From Idiomarinaceae bacterium HL-53 (GTDB lineage Bacteria; Pseudomonadota; Gammaproteobacteria; Enterobacterales; Alteromonadaceae): 64,000 nucleotides of DNA. Of this stretch, positions 25,235 to 34,353 are shown one piece after another (positions within the stretch are counted from its first letter, which is position 1; every line of letters begins with the position of its first letter). Made by a program: the position numbers and the translations under genes. The notes beneath the pieces were generated by a model. It ran no database searches and was not told the DNA's origin. It saw only the letters and a list, made by a program, of their open reading frames with translations. Location: NCBI GenBank assembly GCA_001458075.1, contig LN899469.1, forward strand, positions 62,001-126,000. Direction: 5' to 3'.

Positions 25235-25734
25235 TATTTCTTCTCTCCTGGTAACTCATTGTTATCCAACAACTGCGCGATGCGCGCCTCTTCTTCGGCG
25301 GTGAGTTCCTCTGCGTCGAGCGACTCAGACTCATTTCGCCGACCACGCGCATTCAACACCACCACGATTAAGCCCACAACAAGCACCACGAATGGCCCTA
25401 ACCACAAAATAATCGTACTCGCATTTAAAGGAGGCTGGTAGTGCACAAAGTCACCGTACCGCACTTTCATAAACGCGATAATTTCATTTCGGCTCTGCCC
25501 TTCCATGACCATTTGATAAACCCGTTGACGCATATCGGCGGCCAGCGGTGCATCGGAATCTGAAATAGACTGGTTCTGACACTTAGGGCAGCGCAACTCT
25601 TTTGTGAGCGTATTAAAAATTCGTTCCTGCTCAGCGGTTTCAAACGCATAATACTCACCCTGTGCGCTTGCTTGCTGCGCCAGCATAAAACTTAACAGCA
25701 CCGCGAGCCCGAAGCTTTTAACAATCTTTAACAT
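25234..25734 (-). CDS. ccmH: Cytochrome c biogenesis protein CcmH
   Basis: Thiol-disulfide protein that reduces the apocytochrome CXXCH motif or works with CcmF in haem ligation. The 166 residues contain a signal segment (MLKIVKSFGLAVLLSFMLAQ), the redox motif LRCPKCQNQS at about 47-56 and a C-terminal membrane helix (about 100-125). ATG 25734 has GAGG upstream; an in-frame GTG at 25746 is less likely. Overlaps ccmI. Confidence 0.93.
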   Translation of the reverse strand: MLKIVKSFGLAVLLSFMLAQQASAQGEYYAFETAEQERIFNTLTKELRCPKCQNQSISDSDAPLAADMRQRVYQMVMEGQSRNEIIAFMKVRYGDFVHYQPPLNASTIILWLGPFVVLVVGLIVVVLNARGRRNESESLDAEELTAEEEARIAQLLDNNELPGEKK

Positions 25735-25742
25735 GTCGCGCC

Positions 25743-26297
25743 TCACTCATTGCCCGCAAATAAGCTGTAATAAATAGGGCCTACCTGCTCGTCCCATACA
25801 CGTTGGTTTAAGTCGCCCACGTGGCGATAGCGTATAACACCGTTGCTATCGATCACGAAGGTTTCTGGTGCACCATAGACGCCCAAATCGAGTGCCAATA
25901 AACCCGATTGGTCGAACAAATTCACCTGGTACGGGTCGCCTAATTCCTGTAGCCAGCGAACGGCCGCTGAGCGTGAGTCGTCTTTGTAATTCAAACCAAT
26001 AATATAAACATTCTCTTCTTCGCGAAGTTGATTTAAAAACGTATGTTCGGCGTAGCATGTAGGGCACCAAGTCGCCCAGACGTTCAACAACATCGGTTGA
26101 CCGCCAACAATAGACTCATTGTGCGTGCGGTCGGGTGCATAAAGATCTGGCAATTCAAACGCAGGAACCTCACGCCCAACCAGTGCTGAGTCTAATTTTG
26201 TGGGATCAGAAAACAACCCGCCAAACAAAAACACTGCGAGCCCGAGAAACAGAACCAATGGCGTTAAAAATATCCAAAACCGTTGTTTTGCGGTCAT
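25743..26297 (-). CDS. ccmG: Thiol:disulfide interchange protein CcmG/DsbE
   Basis: Membrane-anchored periplasmic thioredoxin of cytochrome c maturation. The 184 residues show an N-terminal anchor (about 8-28) and the active site NVWATWCPTCYAEH at about 69-82. It overlaps ccmF by four bases and precedes ccmH by eight, consistent with a single transcript. Confidence 0.95.
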   Translation of the reverse strand: MTAKQRFWIFLTPLVLFLGLAVFLFGGLFSDPTKLDSALVGREVPAFELPDLYAPDRTHNESIVGGQPMLLNVWATWCPTCYAEHTFLNQLREEENVYIIGLNYKDDSRSAAVRWLQELGDPYQVNLFDQSGLLALDLGVYGAPETFVIDSNGVIRYRHVGDLNQRVWDEQVGPIYYSLFAGNE

Positions 26298-28264
26298 GCT
26301 TTTGCCTCCGTTTCTAGCACGGGTGCCGACCGCTTCTTCAAACGATAGCGCTTATCGCTCGCCGACAACAACCCGCCAATTGCCATAATCACCCCGCCAA
26401 ACCAAATCCAACGCACAAAGGGTTTGATGTGAATACGAATTGCCCAACTGCCATCGTCCAACTCCTCACCCATCGCGATGTATAAATCGCGGAACGGACT
26501 TACTTGCAAGCCAGTTTGGGTCATAATTTGACGTTGAATGGTGTAAAAACGCTTTTCTGTGTCTACAAAATCGATGAGTCGATCACCGCGTGTTACTTCA
26601 AAGGTTGCGACTTCACTCACCCAATTCGAGCCCTGGCGCTCTCCTAACTCGGCAAAACGGAAGCTGTACCCCGATTGTTCAAACACATCTCCCGGCGCCA
26701 TGCGCACCGTTCGCTCTACCTCATAGTTTTGCACCAACGCGATGCCTATAATGGTGACCGCGAAACCAAGATGCCCTAGCACCATACCCCAGTGGCTTCT
26801 GCCAAGTTTCACCAATGCGGCAGACTTGTTCTCTCGTTTCGCCACGCGTTGTTTTAGCTCTTGTACCGTAGCACCGACGATCCAAACGGCCATAATAAGG
26901 CCCAACACCGCCATACCATGCATTTCGTTGGCGATGATTTTCGGTAGCAAAATACCTAGCACCACGGCGGCCACTAAGGCCGTAAGCAATGGAATACGCA
27001 GCTCTTTGAAGCCCTGTCGGCGCCAACGAGTGAGCGGACCGAGGCCTAGGAGCAGCACAAACGGTATCGTGATCCACACAAACACCATGTTGAAGAACGG
27101 TTCACCAATCGAGATCGAACCCAAACCTAGCTGCTGGTGCACCAATGGCAACAAAGTACCGATCAACACCACCATGGTGGCCGTTACCAACAGCAAGTTA
27201 TTTCCGAGCAGTAAAACTTCTCGAGAAAATAAGTCGTAACGGGTGTGACTGACCACCTTCGAAGCGCGCAGTGCGTAGAGTAAGAGCGAGCCAGCGATAA
27301 CGACGCCCAAGAACCCGAGTAAAAACATACCGCGGGTTGGGTCGGCCGCGAAGGAATGGACCGAAACCAGCACCCCTGAACGCACCAAGAATGTCCCCAG
27401 CAAACTCAAACTGAAGCCTGAAATTGCTAACAAGACGGTCCAAGACTTGAATGTGCCGCGCTTCTCCGTAACCGCAAGTGAGTGAATGAGCGCCGTTGCA
27501 ATGAGCCAAGGCATAAAGCTCGCATTCTCAACCGGATCCCAGAACCACCAGCCGCCCCAGCCGAGCTCGTAATAAGCCCACCAACTACCCACCATGATCC
27601 CGAGCGTTAGAAATACCCAGGCCACAATAGTCCATGGCCGGGACCAACGCGCCCAAGCAGAGTCGAGACGCCCGCCGAGCAGCGCAGCAATTGCGAATGC
27701 GAACGCAACACTCAAACCCACATAACCGAAGTACAAAAGCGGTGGGTGAATAATCATGCCGGGATCTTGCAACAACGGGTTCATGTCGCGGCCGTCGACC
27801 GGAATAAGCGGCAAGGTGCGATCAAACGGGTTCGAGGTGAGCAACATGAAGAGGTAGAAACCCACCCCAATTAAGCCCATAACGCCTAAAACGCGCGCGG
27901 CGAAAGTGAGCGGTAAACGCTTCGAATATACAGCAAGCGCCGCAGCCCAAGCCGCCTGCACTAGCATCCAAAGTAGGAATGAGCCCTCATGCGAACTCCA
28001 CACCGCGGTAATGCGATAGTACCAAGGCAGTGCTGTACTTGAGTTCGTCGCCACATAAGTAATCGAAAAGTCGGTAACCATGAAGCCCCACGTGAGGGCA
28101 ATGTACGAAATAAGCGTAAAGCCGAACATGCCATAGGTAAGTGGGCGAGCCAACGACATTTGCCCACCATGGCCTTTATAAGCTCCCAACATAGGAACGA
28201 TGGCCAGCAATAACGAGAACGCAAACGCGATGGCAAGTGAGAAGTGGCCGATTTCAGCGATCAT
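26294..28264 (-). CDS. ccmF: Haem lyase subunit CcmF
   Basis: Large membrane protein that takes haem from holo-CcmE and joins it to apocytochrome. ATG 28264 ([19 protein letters not shown]) has GGAGG upstream, and the 656 residues match the family (E. coli 647). The tryptophan-rich WWD motif is [15 protein letters not shown]. The start overlaps the ccmE end by 11 bases. Confidence 0.96.
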   Translation of the reverse strand: MIAEIGHFSLAIAFAFSLLLAIVPMLGAYKGHGGQMSLARPLTYGMFGFTLISYIALTWGFMVTDFSITYVATNSSTALPWYYRITAVWSSHEGSFLLWMLVQAAWAAALAVYSKRLPLTFAARVLGVMGLIGVGFYLFMLLTSNPFDRTLPLIPVDGRDMNPLLQDPGMIIHPPLLYFGYVGLSVAFAFAIAALLGGRLDSAWARWSRPWTIVAWVFLTLGIMVGSWWAYYELGWGGWWFWDPVENASFMPWLIATALIHSLAVTEKRGTFKSWTVLLAISGFSLSLLGTFLVRSGVLVSVHSFAADPTRGMFLLGFLGVVIAGSLLLYALRASKVVSHTRYDLFSREVLLLGNNLLLVTATMVVLIGTLLPLVHQQLGLGSISIGEPFFNMVFVWITIPFVLLLGLGPLTRWRRQGFKELRIPLLTALVAAVVLGILLPKIIANEMHGMAVLGLIMAVWIVGATVQELKQRVAKRENKSAALVKLGRSHWGMVLGHLGFAVTIIGIALVQNYEVERTVRMAPGDVFEQSGYSFRFAELGERQGSNWVSEVATFEVTRGDRLIDFVDTEKRFYTIQRQIMTQTGLQVSPFRDLYIAMGEELDDGSWAIRIHIKPFVRWIWFGGVIMAIGGLLSASDKRYRLKKRSAPVLETEAKA

Positions 28265-28778
28265 AACCGCCTCCTTCTTCATTGGTTTCTTCGTTACTGC
28301 TTTCCTCACGCTGCCAGCTTGAGGGTGGCACGTGTTCAATGTTTTTCAGTTCTCGCGCAAGTTCAGGCGGCATATATTCTTCATCGTGCTTCGCCAATAC
28401 TTTGGTGGCCACCATTTTATTGGGCTCGACCAACACACCTTGAGCCACAATTCCTTGCCCTTCGCGGAACAGGTCGGGCAAAATACCTTCATATTCCACG
28501 GTAATTTCCGCGGGACCGTTGTCTATTAAATTAAACGCGACATGTAAGTTCGAATCGAGCCGTTCGACGGAGCCCGGCACCACCAACCCACCGACGCGCA
28601 GGCGTTGACCCACTTGCGGTAGAATATTGTCGTTCCCCTTGCCTTCCACAATCTCAGTTGGCGTGTAGAACAAATCAATGTTCTGCGACAACGCATACAA
28701 CACCAACGCAGTCGATAGTGCAACTGCACCAATAATGGTTCCAACAATGGCTAATCGCTTTTTTCGTCGTGAATTCAT
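28254..28778 (-). CDS. ccmE: Haem chaperone CcmE
   Basis: Periplasmic membrane-anchored chaperone that binds haem covalently through a histidine. The 174 residues have an anchor helix (about 8-30), OB-fold strands and the haem-binding [14 protein letters not shown] motif with His and Tyr spaced as in E. coli. The tail is acidic ([15 protein letters not shown]). The end overlaps ccmF. Confidence 0.95.
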   Translation of the reverse strand: MNSRRKKRLAIVGTIIGAVALSTALVLYALSQNIDLFYTPTEIVEGKGNDNILPQVGQRLRVGGLVVPGSVERLDSNLHVAFNLIDNGPAEITVEYEGILPDLFREGQGIVAQGVLVEPNKMVATKVLAKHDEEYMPPELARELKNIEHVPPSSWQREESSNEETNEEGGGYDR

Positions 28779-28990
28779 GATAATGGACTACTCTGTTGCT
28801 TCGCTTGTTCGATACGGGCTGCGCGTGCTTGCTGCGCAACGACTTCTTTCGTTAATTTTTTGCGGGTGAAACTTGCATGCCAAGCTACAAGGCCGAGCGC
28901 AATGAAGGTGGCGGCCATCGACACCCACACGTAAACACCATAACCACCCATGGCGAGAAATGCCTGAAAGCTCTCAAACTGGAAATTCAT
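28775..28990 (-). CDS. ccmD: Haem exporter protein CcmD
   Basis: Small single-span protein that stabilises CcmC-CcmE and helps release holo-CcmE. ATG 28990 overlaps the ccmC stop (ATGA) and gives 71 residues. A membrane helix lies at about 14-35 ([20 protein letters not shown]), followed by a basic charged helix ([20 protein letters not shown]). A longer reading from 29032 has no support. Confidence 0.92.
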   Translation of the reverse strand: MNFQFESFQAFLAMGGYGVYVWVSMAATFIALGLVAWHASFTRKKLTKEVVAQQARAARIEQAKQQSSPLS

Positions 28991-29751
28991 GCGCTCGCTC
29001 CTTTCCCTGCCAGCAAAATTTGCTGAGCCCACGGCCGTCGAATTTCACGTTTGAGGATTTCATTATTCAAACGAATAATTACGAGCGCACTCGCCACTAA
29101 CAAGAAGCCAAGAATGGCGGTGAGCAGTGGCCATAACATTTCAGGGGCAATACTGGGCCTCTCAAACCGCGTGATCACTTTGGTAATAGTGGATTGCTGA
29201 TGCAAGGTGTTCCACCAGTACACCGAATAATGGATGATCGGGATATTAATCACGCCAATCAGCGCCAGAATACCGGCGGCTTTCGCCCCCATCCGCTCGT
29301 CTTCAAAAGCTGCGTATAAGGCCAAAACGCCAAGATATAAGAAGAATAAAATAAGTTGTGACGTGAGCCGTGCGTCCCATTCCCACCAAGTTCCCCACAT
29401 GGGCTTACCCCACACAGCGCCCGTGAAGAGCGAAATAAAAGTGAGCACCGCACCGACCGGTGCGATGGCGAGAATCGCCCATTCTGCAGTGCGAATTTGC
29501 CAAACAATCGCAATGAGGGCAGCAATAGCCATTCCCATGTAGAAGCCCATTGACCAAATGGCGGCAGGAACATGAGTAAAAATAATACGGTAGCTGTCGC
29601 CTTGCTGGTAATCGGCAGGAGCAAACGCTAACCCCCAGATCATCGCCACGGTGAGTACGATAACGCCCGGAATAGCAAACCACGGGAGTAGTTTTTGATT
29701 GAGCCGGTAAGTTGCTTCCGGCTTCGCATAAGGGTGTAACCAACGCCACAT
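28987..29751 (-). CDS. ccmC: Haem transporter CcmC
   Basis: Integral membrane protein that presents haem to CcmE. The 254 residues have six predicted helices and the WWD motif GTWWEWDARLTSQLILF (about 127-143), flanked by histidines in VPAAIWSM and HQQSTITK contexts. The ATG is two bases after the ccmB stop. Confidence 0.96.
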   Translation of the reverse strand: MWRWLHPYAKPEATYRLNQKLLPWFAIPGVIVLTVAMIWGLAFAPADYQQGDSYRIIFTHVPAAIWSMGFYMGMAIAALIAIVWQIRTAEWAILAIAPVGAVLTFISLFTGAVWGKPMWGTWWEWDARLTSQLILFFLYLGVLALYAAFEDERMGAKAAGILALIGVINIPIIHYSVYWWNTLHQQSTITKVITRFERPSIAPEMLWPLLTAILGFLLVASALVIIRLNNEILKREIRRPWAQQILLAGKGASA

Positions 29752-29752
29752 A

Positions 29753-30436
29753 TTAATTCACACTCACTCGTAAGGCTGCATGGACAGCATAAGGTGACAA
29801 TACCAACGCTAATACCATCATGGCTGCGATAAACGCCAATGGCCCCGTTGCAGGGAGCCCTGAAGCGGCAGTTTCAACCGCCGCAGTGGCGAAAATAAGC
29901 AGTGGTACTAACAAAGGTAACAACAGTAAACTTAACAACGCCCCGCCCTTATTCAGGCTTACGGTCAATGCCACGCCAATGGCACCAACACTACTTAATA
30001 CGGGCGTTCCTAGTAAAAGGGTCAACCACAATGTGAACCAGGCCTCACTCGGCAAATTCAACAATAAGGCGAACAGCGGCGCGAGTATGAGCAGTGGCAC
30101 CGCGGTTAGCAACCAATGCACCGCAATTTTTCCCAGCACCGCCCACTCGGTTGCGATAGGTAACAGCAACATTTGCTCTAGCGCACCGTCTCGAAAGTCA
30201 TCGCGGAATAGCCGCTCAAGCCCGAGTAAGGCGGATAGTAGTGCTGATACCCAAATAACTCCCGGCGCAATGCGTGCCAATACCTCTGGTTCAGGACCCA
30301 CTCCAAGTGGAAATAACGTGATCACCACCAACAGAAAAATGAGTGGGTTCAACAAATCACTTCGTTGCCGCATGGCCACTCGCATGTCGCGTTTGATCAG
30401 TGCACGCAGCACGGGTATTAATTGAGTCGAAGCCAT
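29753..30436 (-). CDS. ccmB: Haem exporter permease CcmB
   Basis: Membrane subunit of the CcmAB ABC complex, which uses ATP to release holo-CcmE. The 227 residues have six hydrophobic helices and the family start (LIPVLRALIKRDMRVAMRQR). RLFRDDFRDGALEQMLLLP is the conserved cytoplasmic loop. The start overlaps the ccmA stop by one base. Confidence 0.95.
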   Translation of the reverse strand: MASTQLIPVLRALIKRDMRVAMRQRSDLLNPLIFLLVVITLFPLGVGPEPEVLARIAPGVIWVSALLSALLGLERLFRDDFRDGALEQMLLLPIATEWAVLGKIAVHWLLTAVPLLILAPLFALLLNLPSEAWFTLWLTLLLGTPVLSSVGAIGVALTVSLNKGGALLSLLLLPLLVPLLIFATAAVETAASGLPATGPLAFIAAMMVLALVLSPYAVHAALRVSVN

Positions 30437-31065
30437 TAGTGTTGGTACTCCAGTACCAAGTTCGACACGTTTCCACGCAAAGTGTTCAATGGCTGGTGCG
30501 AAGTGAGTAAAATTGACCCGCCCGCTTCCAAATGAGCCTCAAACTGACCGTGCAGTAACTGAATGCCATCCACGTCGAGTGACGTAAATGGCTCGTCAAG
30601 AATCCAAAGCTTGGCCTGATTACACCACAGCCGTGCGAGCGCAATTCTACGTTGCTGGCCAGCTGAAAGCTGCTGCGCTGGAATGTCTTCAAGCCCCACT
30701 AAGCCAACTTTGGCAAGCAGTGCATAAGGCGTTTGTGTAAAAGTTTGACCCTGTACAGCGGCAAAAAATTCTAAATTTTCGATGGCCGTGAGTTCTGGCT
30801 TCACGCCCGCTTTGTGGCCAATAAAAAGAAGGTTCTGGTGATACTCGCTACGTACTTCTGCAAGGAGCCGCTGCTCATAGCGTACCTCACCGGCTTGCGG
30901 CTGCAAGAGCCCTGCGCAAATTCGAAGCAGTGTCGACTTGCCAGCGCCATTCGGACCTTGCACTTGGCAAAGCTCACCCGCATGAAGTTGTAGGTTGAGA
31001 TCACGAAAGAGCGTTCGTTCACCGCGAACGGAGGTAAGTTGCTGTGCAGAGAGAATGTCTGACAT
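30436..31065 (-). CDS. ccmA: Haem exporter ATP-binding protein CcmA
   Basis: ABC ATPase of the CcmAB complex and first gene of the ccm operon. The 209 residues show Walker A GPNGAGKST (about 39-47), signature LSAGQQRRIALARL (about 137-150) and Walker B LWILDEP. All nine ccm genes overlap or abut from here, with mlaA at the end. The FliK-like gene is divergent. Confidence 0.95.
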   Translation of the reverse strand: MSDILSAQQLTSVRGERTLFRDLNLQLHAGELCQVQGPNGAGKSTLLRICAGLLQPQAGEVRYEQRLLAEVRSEYHQNLLFIGHKAGVKPELTAIENLEFFAAVQGQTFTQTPYALLAKVGLVGLEDIPAQQLSAGQQRRIALARLWCNQAKLWILDEPFTSLDVDGIQLLHGQFEAHLEAGGSILLTSHQPLNTLRGNVSNLVLEYQH

Positions 31066-31098
31066 TTGACCTCTAGGGCGCTCTAATAAATGGCCTGT

Positions 31099-31107
31099 AT
31101 ACTACCA
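31099..31107 (-). promoter_or_regulatory. Candidate extended -10 promoter of ccmA
   Basis: The minus strand reads TGGTAGTAT, an extended -10 (TGN then TAGTAT), about 35 bases before the ccmA ATG. No good -35 is visible, as is usual for extended -10 promoters. Confidence 0.35.
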
Positions 31108-31200
31108 TAATTAAGGTGCATTCTGCGACCAAAACCGAACGAAAATAATGAATCATGACAAGCACTTTAACCCTACTGCGAGGAGGGATATAGTGCACTT

Positions 31201-32199
31201 ATGGACAAGTTAAGTAACGCTCAAATGGGACAACTTTTGCGTCAGCTTTTGCAAGCAGACGCGTCGACACTGCTGCGCACCGGTGAAGGGAAAGCTGTGT
31301 CTGCAACGTCAAGCACGTTGTTGAACTCTCGCTCGTTATTTACGGGCACTGCGCAATTGCAAATTCCTCCGGCACTGCGACAAATTCTAGCGCAAGCCCA
31401 AGGCCCAGTGGGTACCCTACAAGCGTTGCAACAACTGCATAGCCAACCCGAACTGCCGCCGCAGGTACGCACACTCGTAGAGCAAGCCCTGAACCAAGCA
31501 AAACAACCTGCTTTTTCCCGTACAACGGTACAACAGTGGTTCGGCTTGAATGTAATGCAAGCACTCACGCAACCTCTCGCTCGGCCACAGGCCACACAGG
31601 GAGCGAATACACTCTGGTTACAATTCGCGCTGCCGTTATTACTTGCGAGCCTGAAAGGATCGCCTCGAGCTGATACAAGAGCGGCTCCATCTCCCGCGTT
31701 AAGCAATGCGTTATCGAATTTATTTGGGGGAAGTCTGCTCTCGCAACAGTTTTTGCGTGAATTGCAGAGTTCACTACAACAGGTACGCTTGAGCCAGATA
31801 CAACTTGCCGACTCCATGAGCCGCAATGAGCCCGACTACTATATGAGCCTGCCATGGCAAGTAGGTGAGGAAATCCGACCGATCGAGTTGTTGTTACAAC
31901 GGCGCAAGCAACAGCGGGAAAAAGATGAAGGCGAAGAAGGCTGGTTACTGTCGCTGCGCCTGCAAGTGAATCGCATTGGCCCAATGCTCGCGCGGGTTCG
32001 TTGGAACGGCAGTGATGCTCAAATCATGATTTATACCGATAATGAAACGGCGTCCCGCTGGCTTCAACCGCATTTATTGCAATTAGAAACTAGGTTACAG
32101 GCCGAAGGAATTGCCATTGCAGCACTTACGGCACAAGTGGGTCGTATTCCCGCCAGTTTAGCTCCTGACCCAAACCAGCTCATTAAGGTGAGAGTATGA
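31201..32199 (+). CDS. FliK-like flagellar hook-length control domain protein
   Basis: A 332-residue protein with a long Gln-rich helical N-terminal part (about 1-215) and a compact C-terminal domain (about 230-320: LSLRLQVNRIGPMLARVRWN, IYTDNETASRWLQPHLLQLE). The latter resembles the FliK C-terminal domain that reads export-gate state. It overlaps by four bases the next gene, an FlhB C-terminal-domain paralogue, which is the natural partner of such a domain. The pair between ccm and che genes is seen in other Alteromonadales. It is probably not the main fliK. A GAGGAGGG ribosome site lies rather far (13 bases) from the ATG. Confidence 0.72.
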   Translation: MDKLSNAQMGQLLRQLLQADASTLLRTGEGKAVSATSSTLLNSRSLFTGTAQLQIPPALRQILAQAQGPVGTLQALQQLHSQPELPPQVRTLVEQALNQAKQPAFSRTTVQQWFGLNVMQALTQPLARPQATQGANTLWLQFALPLLLASLKGSPRADTRAAPSPALSNALSNLFGGSLLSQQFLRELQSSLQQVRLSQIQLADSMSRNEPDYYMSLPWQVGEEIRPIELLLQRRKQQREKDEGEEGWLLSLRLQVNRIGPMLARVRWNGSDAQIMIYTDNETASRWLQPHLLQLETRLQAEGIAIAALTAQVGRIPASLAPDPNQLIKVRV

Positions 32200-32459
32200 G
32201 TGGGCGTAAAGAAGAAAAGAAAGCAGTTGCGCTCCGATACGACGGAGTGAGTGCGCCGAAGGTCACCGCTCGCGGTTTCGAAGGGCTCGCCGATGAAATC
32301 ATTCAACTGGCCAAAGACGCCGGGGTATTAGTGCATGAAGATCCCGAACTCGCCAACTTCCTCGCCAAACTTGAAGTCGGCGATGAAATCCCCCGCGAAG
32401 TCTACGTCATCATCGCAGAACTCATCGCCTTCGCCACCTGGCTCAACCTCAAAGCATGA
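32196..32459 (+). CDS. FhlB-like protein: stand-alone FlhB C-terminal domain
   Basis: An 87-residue protein equivalent to the part of FlhB after the autocleavage site (KAVALRYDGVSAPKVTARGF, GLADEIIQLAKDAGVLVHED, VGDEIPREVYVIIAELIAFA). It lacks membrane helices and the NPTH sequence. In FlhB this domain sets export specificity with FliK; stand-alone copies (FhlB) can partly replace it in Salmonella. Coupled to the FliK-like gene by a four-base overlap. The TGA stop is the first codon of a family II REP array. Confidence 0.85.
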   Translation: MSGRKEEKKAVALRYDGVSAPKVTARGFEGLADEIIQLAKDAGVLVHEDPELANFLAKLEVGDEIPREVYVIIAELIAFATWLNLKA

Positions 32460-32527
32460 TTGGGGTCAGAGGAAAAAATCCTCTGACCCCAAATTCCTCT
32501 GCCCCCAAATTCCTCTGACCCCAATCA
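32457..32527. repeat. Family II REP array with three right arms, between convergent genes
   Basis: The hairpin of GGGGTCAGAGGA (32462-32473) and TCCTCTGACCCC (32479-32490) is followed by two more copies of the right arm, one with a mismatch (TCCTCTGCCCCC) and one perfect (32511-32522). The outer TGATTGGGG and CCCCAATCA ends supply the TGA stops of both convergent genes (32457-32459 plus strand, 32525-32527 minus strand). Confidence 0.88.
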
Positions 32528-33010
32528 GCGGGAGTATAGGCTGAATACGAGTTCGGCTTCGGCGCGGGGGAGTTCGCAGGTTTCCATAACTTCTTCTAAG
32601 GTGGCGCCTTGGCGTACCAGCTTGGCGGCGCGCTGGTAGAATTTACTGGCGGGATCTTGCTCGGCAACTTCTTTCAGTTCACTTTCATACTGGGTGACGC
32701 GACCGGTTAACTGCTGATGTGATTCGGAGAGCTCAGCAACCAATTCAGCAAGCCGAGCCACTTCGGCGCGCAGCGCCTTACTTTCACCTTGAGCTTGCTC
32801 TAACTCTTGCTGAACACGCTGAAACTCCGCTTGGGTCGTTGCTTCGAGCTGCTCATTTTGGCCAGACTTAATTCCCTGCAGAAGGCTTAGAAGTTGCCCT
32901 TGCTCTTTGTGCGTGCGTAGTTGCGCAATGATCACAACGACTACGCCAGCAAGGGCTGCTAGCGCGAGGCTCAGTGGTAACCATTGATTTAGAAGTATAC
33001 TCAGCGACAT
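32525..33010 (-). CDS. DUF2802 membrane-anchored coiled-coil protein
   Basis: A 161-residue protein with one N-terminal membrane helix (about 10-30), a long coiled coil (about 35-115, QAEFQRVQQELEQAQGESKA) and a small C-terminal helical domain (FYQRAAKLVRQGATLEEVMETCELPRAEAELVFSLY) typical of DUF2802. It follows cheW by three bases, the last gene of the che transcript. Its role is unknown, although it is regularly linked to polar-flagellum chemotaxis genes. The TGA stop is in the shared family II array. Confidence 0.85.
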   Translation of the reverse strand: MSLSILLNQWLPLSLALAALAGVVVVIIAQLRTHKEQGQLLSLLQGIKSGQNEQLEATTQAEFQRVQQELEQAQGESKALRAEVARLAELVAELSESHQQLTGRVTQYESELKEVAEQDPASKFYQRAAKLVRQGATLEEVMETCELPRAEAELVFSLYSR

Positions 33011-33013
33011 CGT

Positions 33014-33517
33014 TTAAATTTGAGAAATCTCTTCCCACTCTTCGTCGGTGAGGAGTTTGTTTAAATCGACCAAGATCAACAATTCACCGTCACGGTTGCT
33101 GACGCCTTGAATGAAGCGAGCACTCTCTTCCGTGCCAATGTTCGGTGCGCTGTCGATCTCTGAACTACGCAGATAAACAACTTCTGCAACACTGTCCACC
33201 ATGATCCCGATGACTTGCTGATCGGCTTCAATAATTACTATACGCGTGTTGTCACTCACTTCACCTGGCTCGAGACCAAAGCGAATGCGGGTGTCAATGA
33301 CCGTCACCACGTTGCCACGCAGATTAATAATCCCCAATACATAATCGGGCGCGCCTGGCACAGGAGCAATCTCAGAATGACGCAAGACTTCTTGTACCTG
33401 CATCACATTAATACCGTATGTTTCTTCACCTAATTGAAAGGTGACCCACTGCAATACCGGATCATCTCCGTCTGCTACGGTAGCTTTTTGCTTCAAACTA
33501 CGATTGTCTTCACTCAT
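33014..33517 (-). CDS. cheW: Chemotaxis coupling protein CheW
   Basis: Couples chemoreceptors to CheA. Start 33517 (MSEDNRSLKQKATV) was preferred, with AAGG and GGGAG upstream, giving 167 residues; an in-frame start 15 bases earlier is possible. The CheW domain runs from about 22 to 160 (WVTFQLGEETYGINVMQVQEV, YVLGIINLRGNVVTVIDTRIRF, GIMVDSVAEVVYL). It follows parP in the che cluster. Confidence 0.94.
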   Translation of the reverse strand: MSEDNRSLKQKATVADGDDPVLQWVTFQLGEETYGINVMQVQEVLRHSEIAPVPGAPDYVLGIINLRGNVVTVIDTRIRFGLEPGEVSDNTRIVIIEADQQVIGIMVDSVAEVVYLRSSEIDSAPNIGTEESARFIQGVSNRDGELLILVDLNKLLTDEEWEEISQI

Positions 33518-33583
33518 TACCTTGTCTCCCAAGCACGTTCAGCCTTCACTTCGTCTTGTCTCAATTCTTACTTATACAATAGC

Positions 33584-34351
33584 TTATCGTCCGGAAACTG
33601 GATCGTCTGAACGATCTTTTTCGCTATTATCGAGCCCCTGCTCCAATAACTGAATTAATGCTTCCACATTAATTAATGCGCACATTTTTTCTCGCACAAT
33701 TCCCGCAAGCCATGGCCGCTTTCCCGCCGACGTTCGCCACTGTACTTCGTCTGGCTCTAACTTGTCGGTGGTCACCAATGTTTCGCACGCCATACCCCAA
33801 GAACTTTCACCTAACATCACAAGGTACTGATAATTTAAAGATTCTGCTAGTGCTTGCGTATATTTTTCTGGCATTACCCAGCGCGCAGAGTCAACCACGT
33901 TCAGCTGTTCTTCTCGGTGAGGCATCATGCCCATGTACCATTTAGGCTTACCAAACAATGGCTTAGGGTCTTGCCACTGATGAATTCCACCCAGGCTTTT
34001 CAAAGGCACGGCTAGGTTTAGCCCTGCAACGTTAAAAAACAACGCTTGAAACGATTCTTCCCGGTACTCTGCCATCGTGTCTGGCAATTCGGGTGGCGGT
34101 GTCGGTGGAATAGACTCGTCTATTTCGATCGTGGTTTCTTCAACAACCTCTGACTCTACTGCAACCGCCGCCTGCGCCTTTTCCGTAACGAGTTCTTCCG
34201 GTGGCGCAGGCGCCTCTTCTGCCGCACCTCGTTCTAGCAGTTGTTCAACAGGCGCACGGGTGAGAGAATCTAAGCCGCTTGGCTGTTCTTCCTCAAGAAG
34301 TGCTGTTAAGTATTCGCGCATTGCGCGATCGCTAGACGAATTTTGACTCAT
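33584..34351 (-). CDS. parP: ParP-like CheW-domain array-positioning protein
   Basis: In Vibrio, ParP links the ParA-like ParC to chemosensory arrays through a CheW-like AIF domain that binds CheA and receptors. This 255-residue protein has a Pro/Glu-rich disordered N-terminus (about 1-90) and a CheW-like domain (about 100-240: FQALFFNVAGLNLAVPLKSLGGI, VMPEKYTQALAESLNYQYLVML, PWLAGIVREKMCALINVEAL). Its position between parC and cheW matches Vibrio. The call rests on order and layout. Confidence 0.82.
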   Translation of the reverse strand: MSQNSSSDRAMREYLTALLEEEQPSGLDSLTRAPVEQLLERGAAEEAPAPPEELVTEKAQAAVAVESEVVEETTIEIDESIPPTPPPELPDTMAEYREESFQALFFNVAGLNLAVPLKSLGGIHQWQDPKPLFGKPKWYMGMMPHREEQLNVVDSARWVMPEKYTQALAESLNYQYLVMLGESSWGMACETLVTTDKLEPDEVQWRTSAGKRPWLAGIVREKMCALINVEALIQLLEQGLDNSEKDRSDDPVSGR

Positions 34352-34353
34352 AG

